This document shows positions 58,701-64,000 of a DNA stretch of 64,000 nt, in pieces. A program made the position numbers and the translations under genes. Origin of the DNA: Lampris incognitus (Eukaryota; Chordata; Actinopteri; Lampriformes; Lampridae); assembly GCF_029633865.1 (NCBI RefSeq), contig NC_079212.1, positions 87,102,172 through 87,166,171 on the forward strand. The letters are read 5' to 3'. The notes under the pieces are model-generated. The model saw only the letters and a program-made list of their open reading frames with translations. It did no database searches and was not told the origin of the DNA. Within the stretch, counting starts at the first letter, position 1. Each line of letters starts with the position of its first letter.

Positions 58701-61700
58701 CCCACCACTTGGCCTTCTCAGAGACAGAGCTCACAACCTTCTGTTCAGTCAGGATACTGTCCATCTCCTGAACCAGCCAGCTAATGGGGTGCTTCACATT
58801 ACAAGGGGAGAACAACAAAGAGAGACAGGTTGCCAACTGGGACATTAACAAAAAACTACCCCGTGCTTGTCTGGATGCATGCTTACAAGAATAACAGCTC
58901 GTTTCAGTGTGAGTTTGGTAATTTCCTGGAGGCAGCAAAAGTGCTTTTCCTACTGTTACCTGAGTATTTTCTCCCTTCAATATGATGTATCATGAAACAC
59001 TGTCTTGGTGTGACATTTCTTTAAGTTTCTCACCTGCTGTTGGGAGGTGGGGATGTGAACAGTGACAGGGGCAGATCCCTTCTCAAGGCGGGACAGTAGG
59101 ATGGTGTCTCCCATCTCACCAGGTTTAACTCCAAGCACAGACAGCACACATACAGTCACCCCTGTTAAAAAAACAAAAACAAAAACGAATGACTAGGAAA
59201 AAAAATAAAAACTTCAGTACGGGAGTTTGTTAAGTCGGGCGTTCGTAACCCAGGGACTACCTGTAGTTAACCTTAGACTGGACAAAGAGTGAAACTCACA
59301 TTAGTCAAGTTGCCAGTTTGAATGAAAGATAAAATGATTAGGAAAGGTTTGTTCCTTTGTTAATGGCGGTTTCAGATTAGGTATTAACTGAAACATCCAT
59401 ATGATGTATGACCTCTAACATTCCAGAGGTGTCGACTTGATTAAGTTAATTAATGCATTGCAACAGACTTTGCAATAGAAACCAATCACATACTTGTCAT
59501 GCAAACCTTGTTGAGGTCACAAAAAGACAATATTTTACCTGAGGGAAGGTCCTTAATTTGTTGCATGAACTCTTGGTGGTGCTGCTTAGGGAAGGTGGAG
59601 GGATCAGCAGAAGGAAAGGCGAAGATGGTCTCCAACTGTGATAGTCTCTTTTCAAGACGGTTCCCAGACTCGGCTGCGAGCTCATCTAAGCTCAAGGAAC
59701 CCATTCTCTCTGACAACTCACTGGAAGTCTTCCTCAGCTTCCTATTGGGAGTGCCATGGAAAAGTAATGAGATCAAACTTTCGTACAACATAATCAATCA
59801 GTGATACTCAAGGCTCAGCGTTTTCGGTTTTTATTTTTCAAAGCCATCCAGCATGCCAAATTTCGCCACAAGAGGACACGGTTACATAACCTCACATGAA
59901 CAGGAACAACTTTTGGATCCATGGAAACATAAAATCCGGGTGAAAATCAGTTTAAAAATCTGGGTATTTTTCGGTGAAAATCGGTAAAAACCCTAAACGC
60001 TGAGCCTTGGTGATACTGTAAGGACCTAAAAGTTCCCCATAAAACTTTCAGATGTAAAGGGGGCAACTGTTTGGGAGAAAAACTGAGATAGACAGGTGTT
60101 TACTTAAGGTGGGTGGCAAGATGTCTGATCACGTGATGGCGGCTGGTGACACCCATGGATTGGGTATGAAGCATCGCAGTGGTTATGGGGTCCTGTTGAC
60201 CTGAGGCTAAGGCCAGAAGAGCACAGAGGGTGGAATAGAGGTTGGGAGGTGGGAAGTGCTGAATTGCCAACCAGGCAGAGTGCAGCAGAGACTGAACAGC
60301 TTCCACAGAAAGGCTGTCTGCAAATAAGAAGCAGAGAAGAAAACTCAATATGTGATAGGTGATGAGTTACAAGTAAGAGCCCAGTACACAGTGAATAGAG
60401 AGTACATGTGAACTGATGTGCCGGAGAAGGTAGTGTCACGTCTACAAAACCAAATAACAAAGGGAGCAAAACCATGGGTGCATCTCCACTTTTTGTTGTG
60501 CTGTGTCGTCAGCTCCTTTGGTCAAGCTATCGTTAAGGTGTCATGTTGATGTCCCGCTAAAAGATATCATTACCCACTCAAAGTAACCAGCATTGGCATT
60601 TCACAGAGCCTTGCAGATACAGAACACTCTGCTGAGATTTAGGTCTGCACAGCTGCTTCTCTGTCAGCCAGACTTCAAAACCCCTTTCTGCCATATTTCG
60701 CGGAGACATTTATGCAGCATGGGGGCCCAGTGGTTAGCATGGTCGCCTCACAGCAAGAAGGTCCCGAGTTTGAACCCCGGGGTTGTCCAACCTGTGTCTG
60801 TGTGGGTTTCCTCCGGGTGCTCCGGTTTCCTCCCACAATCCAAAGACATGTAGGTTAGGTGAATCGGCTGTACTAAATTGTCCCAAGATGTGAATGTGTC
60901 GGTCCTGTGATGGACTGGTGGCCTGTCCAGAGTGTCTCCCTGCCTGCCACCCAATGACTGCTGGGATAGGCTCCAGCATCCCACGACCCGAATTCGGATA
61001 AGCGGCTTGGATAATGGATGGATTTATGCATACCTACGCAGTAACATGTCCCAGTTTTTAGAGCTCACCTGGCCTGGTGTCTGAATGAGCAAGGTGGGCT
61101 TGTAGAATTTCTCCTGGATGACCACCACACAGATCCTTCCGCAGCACCTCAAAACCCGAGTCTAAACAGTCAAGGGAGTGTTAAGTCTAGTGAAGGTAGT
61201 TTTAACAGCACCAACTCAAAAACTAAACATGGGGCAGCAGTTATGGCAAAAATTATCATCCTTATTATTAAAAAAATATTGTGTTGATTATTAGTCGTGA
61301 TTAATAGCCCAGATTATCTGCAGATTTTACAGCGCCAAAATTCTTACTTAAGGTAGCGTTGTCCTCATTGTCAGCATCCAATGTCCTCAGCCGCTCAATG
61401 CTTAGGTCCATAATTCCATCCATCTCCTCTGTGATGGTCCTCATTTTCTCCACATCCTCTTCTGAAACTGGCTTTGTTCCAGCCAGCTGTGCCCTGGATT
61501 TACCTCTCCTTACTGGAGCGGGACCCTCATCCTCAGAGGATATAGGCTGAGAGACAGCAGTGCTTTTCCTGCCCCTGACGCGCCTCTTAGGAGGGGCCCT
61601 CCCTACGGTTGCCTCTGGGGCAGTTTTGAGGTTGCGAGTACTCCTCGTGGCAGCAGTATGTTTTTTGGAGCTGTCTGGTTTTTCTTTGAGCTCTGCTTGG

Positions 61701-63041
61701 GGGCAAGTCTCGGAGTCACTCTCATCACTAAACTCCACCTGCAACAAGAGACACAAAAACTCAGTGCAAATCAAAACTTTTGTTTTGCTTTATGCAAATT
61801 CAACATAAAAACAATAAAATTAGAAGGTCTTTTCAAGCAATAAATGCTCTCCTCTGGCAGACTTATCTTGTATACCTTGAAAAGTGATTTCTTTGTGCGT
61901 TTGGGAGCGGCAGGAACAGGTTGGGCTTTGTCCTGATCTGGAGACAGGTCCTGGTAAACCTGGAACTGCCCTCTGCGGCCACTAGTTTCTGCCAATGTCC
62001 GCACTCCTGGAGGGCCTCTGGCCCTCTGAACTGGAGTACAGGCCACAGTGGGCACTTCTGTGTCAAAGTCAAAACAGCCAAGTTCCCGATCAGAAAACTT
62101 GGTTTTGTTTGGTTTTACCATCACTGGTGTCATAGGGACCAGGCTCTTTGTTTTGAAGGATGAGCTTGGCAGGTTGATCTTGGGAACCACAGTCTTAACC
62201 TTCTTAGCTTCTTTTGCCTTGTGAGGATGGGACAGGTCTTTGACAGTGATGACTGGGTCTTTGATCTTCTTTAATGAGGTTGGGGGAGGGACCGTTTTGG
62301 GTTTTGACTCCTGCTCTTTGACCCTTTTTGGTGGGTTCCAGATCCACGCGTTGGAAAAGAGTTCCTCTATGGTGCAGTTCCTTTGGGCAGTGAGGGCAAG
62401 CAACAAGGCAATGGCTTTGGTTGCCATTAGGCCTGCTCTTAAGGGCTTCAGCTCTGGAGAGGGCATGGAATCCACAAAAGCCAAGCCAGCCTCCAGGACA
62501 TTCCATATACCCTGGACTTTGTCAAGCCTTGTTTTCAGCCCAGACAGAGCCATGTGCAGGTACACACGGCCAACCACATCCTGCATCAGGGAACACTTGG
62601 TGGAAACATTTGCAGGGCCACAGAGAGGGAAGAGATTAGCCAGTTTTACTTCCAGTTTGGCTGTGACCCCTTTACAGTGATTTAGTGCAGCCTGGTAAAG
62701 TTTCCAGCCAACTCTGGTTTCGGTGGGACACAGCTGCAGTGCCAGATCAGCTTGTGTAGCAGCCCACCGGGCAGTGGTGAGGCCCATATTGGGCTCAGAG
62801 CAACAGGGGCACTTGCAGTCAGTTTCATGGGCCAGGGAGGACAGCCAGGGACGAGGCTTGGCTTTGAGAGGAGGGGAGCTGGTTGGATCCCTCTCTACAG
62901 GTTCCTTAAAAAACCACCTAGTGCTCAATAAGCCTTCACAGTCATCCTCTGGGCTAGGAAGGGGAGACTGTGGTTTCTGTGTTGGACGACCTTTCCTTGG
63001 TTTAATTTTCACCCCTGCCTTCTGCTCCTGACTAGAAAAAT
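43591..63041 (-). CDS. espl1: Separase (separin), C-terminal half, 14 exons; 5' exons off window
   Basis: Clan CD cysteine endopeptidase that cleaves the cohesin subunit RAD21/SCC1 at anaphase onset to release sister chromatids; it is held inactive by securin and cyclin B-CDK1. Exons 61876-63041, 61348-61738, 61069-61161, 60104-60317, 59539-59741, 59034-59161, 58669-58791, 58388-58537, 58035-58202, 57769-57873, 57552-57667, 57325-57408, 49675-49839 and 43591-43792 hold phase for about 1,100 residues to a stop. The visible part covers the end of the helical repeats, the disordered linker with candidate self-cleavage sites, and the protease domain. The catalytic His (GHGAGAR) and Cys (FGCSSA) are 26 residues apart, as in human separase (2003 and 2029). 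The protein is typically about 2,100 residues, so roughly half is missing to the right. No frame-breaking lesion was seen. Confidence 0.95.
44411..45425 (-). mobile_element. RTE-type LINE, 3' half of reverse transcriptase
   Basis: Near-continuous frame with [20 protein letters not shown] (RT motif C), EYLCMNER and the C-terminal [20 protein letters not shown]. Ends in a (TAC)n tail at 44411-44456. A small deletion is visible upstream of the FVDD motif. 5'-truncated copy in the last espl1 intron region/3' flank, same family as the copies near 24.2 and 24.6 kb. Confidence 0.85.
45590..47040 (+). mobile_element. Penelope-like element: terminal repeat, RT and GIY-YIG endonuclease remnant
   Basis: Begins with a terminal-repeat fragment (45600-45690). 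RT remnants follow ([34 protein letters not shown], 45980-46190), then the endonuclease part ending in [20 protein letters not shown] (46720-46790). Frameshifts separate these blocks, so it is dead. It runs directly into the 36-bp minisatellite. It lies in the last espl1 intron, antisense to the gene. Confidence 0.85.
47041..48656 (+). repeat. 36-bp minisatellite, about 45 units
   Basis: Tandem unit TGTATTGTTTATAAGGGTGG plus GGATACCTGCAGTCAC, with few substitutions (GATACC/GGTACC, CTGTA/CTATA, TCGAG for GCAG). Some units are 35 bp. Because 36 is a multiple of three, long open frames appear on both strands; these are not genes. The unit occurs once in the Penelope terminal repeats at 57.05 kb and (interrupted) at 18.35/18.82 kb. 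Confidence 0.97.
48657..49470 (+). repeat. Penelope terminal repeat split by a MITE
   Basis: GACTGAAGAGGTCACTTG precedes and TTGGATGATTGATGAAACG follows an inserted element at 48678-49395. Together they form one terminal repeat like that at 57.08 kb. Confidence 0.75.
48678..49395. mobile_element. 718-bp DNA-transposon MITE with ~45-bp TIRs and TTG duplication
   Basis: Ends TGCCCCTTTTCCACTGCATG and its near-perfect inverse at 49351-49395; flanked by TTG on both sides (48675-48677, 49396-49398). The interior is AT-rich and non-coding. A 3-bp duplication suggests a PIF/Harbinger-type origin, but the TTG sequence is not the usual target, so the class is uncertain. Confidence 0.75.
49675..49839 (-). 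CDS. espl1: espl1 visible exon 13: catalytic His and Cys
   Basis: 165 nt; acceptor TGTAG, donor GTAAGC. Encodes [20 protein letters not shown] and [20 protein letters not shown]. It carries both catalytic residues of the protease dyad. It is isolated between introns of 7.5 and 5.9 kb. Confidence 0.97.
50040..50324 (+). repeat. 5' LTR candidate with tRNA-iMet primer site
   Basis: Begins TGTAACTAG and ends CAACA, with AATAAA at 50262-50267. Immediately after it, TTGGTAGCAG and GATGGTT match the complement of initiator tRNA-Met, a plausible primer-binding site (50325-50343). No matching 3' LTR was found up to 57 kb. Confidence 0.65.
50352..51611 (+). CDS. LTR-retrotransposon gag-protease (no pol)
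   Basis: 419-residue frame in espl1 intron 12, opposite to espl1. Residues 1-200 resemble copia-type gag of animal retrotransposons ([16 protein letters not shown] at the start). A CCHC zinc knuckle [14 protein letters not shown] is near residue 240 and a retropepsin-like [15 protein letters not shown] near 300. The frame is intact but ends exactly inside a perfect palindrome. No integrase, reverse transcriptase or RNase H follows, so the unit cannot be autonomous. Assignment to Ty1/copia-like rests on gag type and iMet primer site, and is tentative. Confidence 0.75.
   Translation: MASASYKVPPKFDESRPYESWKNEVAVWKLVTELDKKKQALAVVLGLEGRARDIAMEIPAADLNTDGGMDVLIAKLDGMFLKEERDRAYDAYSYFDCIKKDSSVSMADYVIDFEQRYNRMKKYDMTLPDAVLAFKLLDTACLDERSRQMALTACTDLTFAAMKSALRRIFGGKIQVDATNGIQVKDEVFYTEQRSRGRFKRTSNVVQQAGQESQTTQVGQQKPPLQGTNPLDRFGRRSKCAVCQSTFHWAKDCPHKNSEQVKLTEEPAKVEDTLLTKASLSESASEIFLTESLGTAIIDTACTRTVCGEKWLENFVADLSQSQVNQIAQSEIPSSRPFRFGDGNIVHSSKILKLPAKIGHTKCQVETEVVKTDIPLLLSKTSLKRAGTILDMENDSAVMFNQNIPLELTSSGHYCIDVH
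51601..53556 (+). CDS. Uncharacterised large gene, N-terminal frame (5'-truncated, frameshifted)
   Basis: 651-residue frame not tied to any named domain with confidence. It contains the stretches [12 protein letters not shown] (169-180), [16 protein letters not shown] (293-308), VCVFDQALY (328-336) and [11 protein letters not shown] (357-367). I recall similar large unannotated proteins, often multicopy, in fish and invertebrate genomes. The ATG lies in the palindrome at 51603-51643, so the true N-terminus is probably lost. The frame ends at 53556; the continuation is in another frame from about 53540. No introns are apparent, which suggests a transposon or retrocopy. Confidence 0.6.
   Translation: MCTDTFQTLKSVSAQDVIAKAAIKLRADIKSQDVPQTWPPEVKPEAECPTIPESLIIFLYSLLTGSNDPDHASQRVQCLLQSFGHDIVYAVTCGNTKPSKHIVLPFSVKSLTGNVELINVLNQLGHSVSYSQMEEINTALCLQKLSSSGSGIALPANIHPGIFTTLAWDNIDRLEETVSGEGTSHRVNGIAVQAKPVNPLPVQPMPTVPKTKKRSIDGPPPMLPTYNAGQRVGPPQSKKSDANTAANTKLAREKNLLWVLARMSQQEEQSVSSWTGFNILTRGEMTVIPDNIGYLPTINAPATQMSTVNEVLNQSLSIMQCLGLRKIVCVFDQALYAKAVEITWKPHDKFHDIIVRLGVFHTICTLLAIIGKRFQDAGLKDLCIESGMIAEGSIAGVMDGRKYNRAVRLHKLLYEALMRLTLNGFLSWLEETHRNDMVHLNETLKTIDSLGKEVSQHALKEVLENSSCTRIMDLFEVYREFLRGGNGSLSNFWMSYLDMVEILLGLIRASREGDWMLHLASIRAMIPWCFAYDRMNYARYLPYYYAQMSELPITHPDVYTEFMEGGFSVQLGSTNPFGRIPVDQAIEETVNKDTQTAGGTKGFSLKPGAVTKYYLTAEYRSMYLRQLRDLTGQGRCKWSHPDLQESKDQER
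51603..51643. repeat. Perfect 19-bp palindrome with 3-nt loop
   Basis: Left arm GTGCACTGACACTTTTCAG, loop ACC, then its exact reverse complement. It overlaps the gag-protease stop codon and the start of the next frame, marking the junction of two elements. Confidence 0.95.
53585..55360 (+). CDS. Uncharacterised gene, C-terminal frame: FEN/XPG-like nuclease motifs plus CXC-like domain
   Basis: 591-residue frame continuing the preceding one after a +1 shift; coding sense extends back to about 53540. Acidic motifs occur in the order seen in FEN1/XPG nucleases: VVFDVY and an IKDAERLNR-like helix (203-220), HEEADTR (302-308), AEDTDVMVL (328-336), [14 protein letters not shown] (385-398). Residues 535-566 ([20 protein letters not shown] and CTDMC, TCSN) resemble a tesmin/TSO1 CXC domain with one Cys replaced (MCRLQTC). 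Nuclease activity is inferred from motif order only. It is intronless and antisense to espl1. Confidence 0.6.
   Translation: MENNWLNPMSPDEIDLVSLSTGNMAPPDVTIDLLRALEKGEEAYQAFQQTRLDADPPPVKFHDKMTKQSLKTFSNVSTKQAHGKKAQDVVLKADRNLFSHMILVAESRKVNLKDVLAYPLGPLPWALANADGSLRKTNKAALARELEKNVSPAEDIPIPSTSIIDGMSLVQKMNGNNKTFTQVAESALTQVLHEGAQSGRIDVVFDVYHQTSIKDAERLNRGGDITLQYKNLAAGHHVQQWRKFLCSSSNKTSLIKFLVEEWKLPRYRAMLHGKVLYMTCEETCYKLTEDGCEEAAELHSTHEEADTRLLLHALHAANAGSKSVIITAEDTDVMVLCLGFQKDITCPIYQKCGTQNRARFVDITKLASSLGDSICDSLIGLHAFTGCDTVSAFAGRGKLNALKIVRKHTSCQETFSQLGQTWNVSDELFQKIEQFTCRMYVANSSTAEVNKLRYQLFCTKRGEVESSQLPPCRDCLFMHVQRANYQAAIWKCCLQANSVVPSPTEDGWTDDEGKLAIYWMRSPPAPDVVLEMLTCKCVHSCKMPSCMCLSNGLPCTDMCRLQTCSNQKQQDGPELDFELGESDERNEQFDE
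55361..56220. other. AT-rich tail of the nuclease-like element
   Basis: 860 bp without long frames; probably 3' untranslated sequence of the preceding gene plus intron. No LTR, poly(A) tail or inverted terminal repeat was recognised. Confidence 0.4.
56221..57010 (-). mobile_element. Penelope-like element, reverse transcriptase part (degenerate)
   Basis: Minus-strand frames read [44 protein letters not shown] and [15 protein letters not shown], the RT motifs of Penelope-like retroelements. Broken by frameshifts and a stop near 56730. Sequence past the RT matches the copies at 17.7 kb and 46.4 kb. Confidence 0.85.
57035..57170 (+). repeat. Penelope terminal-repeat fragment with hammerhead-like core
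   Basis: Contains one unit of the TATAAG...GGTGGGGATACCTGCAGTCA sequence, then CTGAAGA, a stem, GAAAC and the GTGTCCAGATGAACTGATTC tail shared with the repeats at 18.8, 45.6 and 49.4 kb. It is inverted relative to the adjoining RT. Confidence 0.65.
57325..57408 (-). CDS. espl1: espl1 visible exon 12
   Basis: 84 nt; acceptor TTCCAG (a closer AG breaks phase), donor GTGAGT. Encodes [20 protein letters not shown] and VAAKDLY. Confidence 0.93.
57552..57667 (-). CDS. espl1: espl1 visible exon 11
   Basis: 116 nt; acceptor CTCAG, donor GTGAGG. Encodes [20 protein letters not shown] and EQQFKEWFS. Confidence 0.95.
57769..57873 (-). CDS. espl1: espl1 visible exon 10 (LQKLPWES motif)
   Basis: 105 nt in phase 0; acceptor GTTCAG, donor GTGGGG. 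Encodes [20 protein letters not shown] and [11 protein letters not shown], the conserved strand-loop of the caspase-like fold. Confidence 0.95.
58035..58202 (-). CDS. espl1: espl1 visible exon 9
   Basis: 168 nt in phase 0; acceptor TTTCAG, donor GTCTGT. Ends HVVLILDK, matching the beta-strand before the LQKLPWES motif. Confidence 0.94.
58388..58537 (-). CDS. espl1: espl1 visible exon 8
   Basis: 150 nt in phase 0; acceptor TTTCAG, donor GTAAGT. Encodes [20 protein letters not shown] and the following helix. Confidence 0.94.
58669..58791 (-). CDS. espl1: espl1 visible exon 7
   Basis: 123 nt in phase 0; donor GTAAGT. Encodes [17 protein letters not shown]. The acceptor (AATGTGAAG) lacks a pyrimidine run right before AG but keeps frame. 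Confidence 0.87.
59034..59161 (-). CDS. espl1: espl1 visible exon 6
   Basis: 128 nt; acceptor AACAG, donor GTGAGA. Encodes [20 protein letters not shown] and [19 protein letters not shown], closely matching vertebrate separases. Confidence 0.95.
59539..59741 (-). CDS. espl1: espl1 visible exon 5
   Basis: 203 nt; acceptor AATAG, donor GTAAAA. Encodes [20 protein letters not shown] and [15 protein letters not shown], leading into the protease domain. Confidence 0.92.
60104..60317 (-). CDS. espl1: espl1 visible exon 4
   Basis: 214 nt; acceptor TTGCAG, donor GTAAAC. Encodes [20 protein letters not shown] and [16 protein letters not shown], a conserved separase segment before the protease domain. 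Confidence 0.93.
60718..61022 (+). mobile_element. SINE family B
   Basis: Forward copy in an espl1 intron; GTGGTTAGCATGGTCGCC head and GATAATGGATGGATT tail. Confidence 0.8.
61069..61161 (-). CDS. espl1: espl1 visible exon 3
   Basis: 93 nt; acceptor GTTTAG, donor GTGAGC. Encodes [20 protein letters not shown] and [10 protein letters not shown]. Phase matches both neighbours. Confidence 0.85.
61348..61738 (-). CDS. espl1: espl1 visible exon 2 (acidic linker, self-cleavage candidates)
   Basis: 391 nt; acceptor TTGCAG, donor GTAAGA. Encodes [10 protein letters not shown], a basic RRVRGRK stretch, then two matches to the separase target consensus (S/D)xExxR: DVEKMR (61439-61456) and SIERLR (61385-61402). 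Confidence 0.92.
61385..61456 (-). other. espl1: Candidate separase self-cleavage sites
   Basis: Two (S/D)xExxR matches, DVEKMR and SIERLR, lie 12 residues apart in the linker. The second is about 480 residues before the catalytic His, similar to the spacing of human auto-cleavage sites. Cleavage itself is inferred. Confidence 0.55.
61876..63041 (-). CDS. espl1: espl1 visible exon 1 (helical region and linker)
   Basis: 1166 nt; donor GTATAC. Encodes 388 codons including [10 protein letters not shown] and predicted helices, followed by a basic, Pro-rich disordered linker. Two acceptors 10 nt apart (before 63041 and before 63031) fit; the outer is used here. The exon upstream was not identified, so the start is uncertain. 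Confidence 0.85.
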
Positions 63042-64000
63042 CTAGAAACAAAGAAAGAAAGAACACAAAAAAAAAAATCACATTCATTGTTGGACTTCAT
63101 TGGGCACATTGAAACAAATACCCAGATTACAGAGTAATCTGTCAAAGTCAATAATTTCATTTGATGATTTATATGGTTTCATTAATGGGATTTTTCTAAA
63201 ACCTGGGTTTACACTGGTCCTTTTAGTTATCAATCTGTGTGTGTAACATTCTTGTGTAAGAAGTGGGGTTGTTGTGAAGTGTCTAGTGTGTTGGTGTGGT
63301 GTTCTGTGCCTGTCACGTCTCGCTCTCAACCTTCACCGCTGGCTAGCAGAAATGCGACAGGAGAGCTGAGCACATAAGTCTCTCCAACAACAAGCTCTAT
63401 GTAGTGCCTCCTCGTGGCAACACACGATAAAGGGGTACACACCTTGGACCCTGGCTGAACTACAAGGGACCTGGCCCCTAGATGTGCGGTACAAAGGCTC
63501 ACCGGTGTGTGGATATCCCCTGATGCCCACGAACCAGCCCAAGTTATGGGTTAAATAGTGCCACTGCCTAGTGGATACCTCGGGAGAGGAATAGGCTACA
63601 GGAGTAAACCCCTACACAACATCAACGTCTACAGTGCTGTTTTTTGTTTTTCTTGCCCTTTTGTATCTGTTTAAGTGGGAGAGTACTGCTGGCATCGTGT
63701 GTGGCTGCCGCTTCTCCCTCTCGTAGCCCCCCTTCCCATCCACCCCTGTATGTCTGTGTTATGTTTATCTGTTGTCTTGTTTCACTCCGTTTATTGTAAA
63801 GCCACCTTGAGTGTTAGAAAAGCGCTATATAAGATGGATTTATTATTATTATTATTATCTATGGTACGTCGGCTCTTCCAATACCTCCCATTGCACCTGC
63901 TCAATTGTGGCAGTAACAGTCGTGTCAAGCAAGCATGTCACCATTTTCTTTGCCTGTCTGAATTTATTTACTGTTTTTTGCACATTACTTCAGAACACTA
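63042..64000. other. espl1 intron, no exon recognised
   Basis: Contains AAAGCGCTATATAAG near 63820 and a TTA run, typical of a retroelement 3' tail. The next upstream espl1 exon must lie beyond 64000. Confidence 0.5.

Overview
The window is vertebrate nuclear DNA and most likely comes from a ray-finned fish. Three spliced genes of recognisable vertebrate families lie among dense teleost-type repeats: two tRNA-derived SINE families, Tc1, hAT and piggyBac DNA transposons, Penelope-like elements, RTE-type and other LINEs, gypsy remnants and minisatellites. There are no bacterial features. All three genes are on the minus strand. From right to left they are espl1 (separase; its 5' exons lie beyond the right edge), pfdn5 (prefoldin subunit 5, complete) and larp4 (La-related protein 4; its 3' exons lie beyond the left edge). 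ESPL1 and PFDN5 are also adjacent and co-oriented in mammals, which supports the calls.

Layout. 1-6.7 kb: sequence inside or beyond a larp4 intron, with jockey/CR1-type LINE and gypsy remnants. 6.7-29.4 kb: eight larp4 exons encoding an N-terminal PAM2 motif, the La motif, the RRM and the start of the region beyond it, separated by introns full of SINEs, MITEs, LINEs and a Penelope relic. 28-30.1 kb: a CpG-rich larp4 first-exon and promoter region. 30.6-39.5 kb: six pfdn5 exons; an intact Tc1 element sits in its long intron 2. 39.5-43.6 kb: pfdn5 promoter, a hAT fossil and a SINE. 43.6-63.0 kb: fourteen espl1 exons. The last two introns (7.5 and 5.9 kb) flank the single exon that carries both catalytic residues. 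They hold most of the unusual sequence: a 36-bp minisatellite grown from a Penelope terminal repeat, an LTR-gag-protease unit without pol, and a large two-frame gene encoding a FEN/XPG-like nuclease with a Cys-rich tail.

The three host genes do unrelated housekeeping work: sister-chromatid separation, actin/tubulin chaperoning, and poly(A)-mRNA stability. No shared pathway is suggested. The most interesting points are: a near-identical in-frame triplication of a splice acceptor plus the start of larp4 exon 6; a larp4 first coding exon that contains only the ATG; a GC-AG intron in pfdn5 next to an inverted SINE pair; the uncharacterised nuclease-like gene, which starts exactly at a perfect palindrome at the end of gag-protease; and hammerhead-like motifs in the Penelope terminal repeats.

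Exon boundaries were set by reading splice signals, keeping codon phase, and matching known family sequences from memory. No alignment or transcript evidence was available. Repeat boundaries are approximate unless a target-site duplication is stated.
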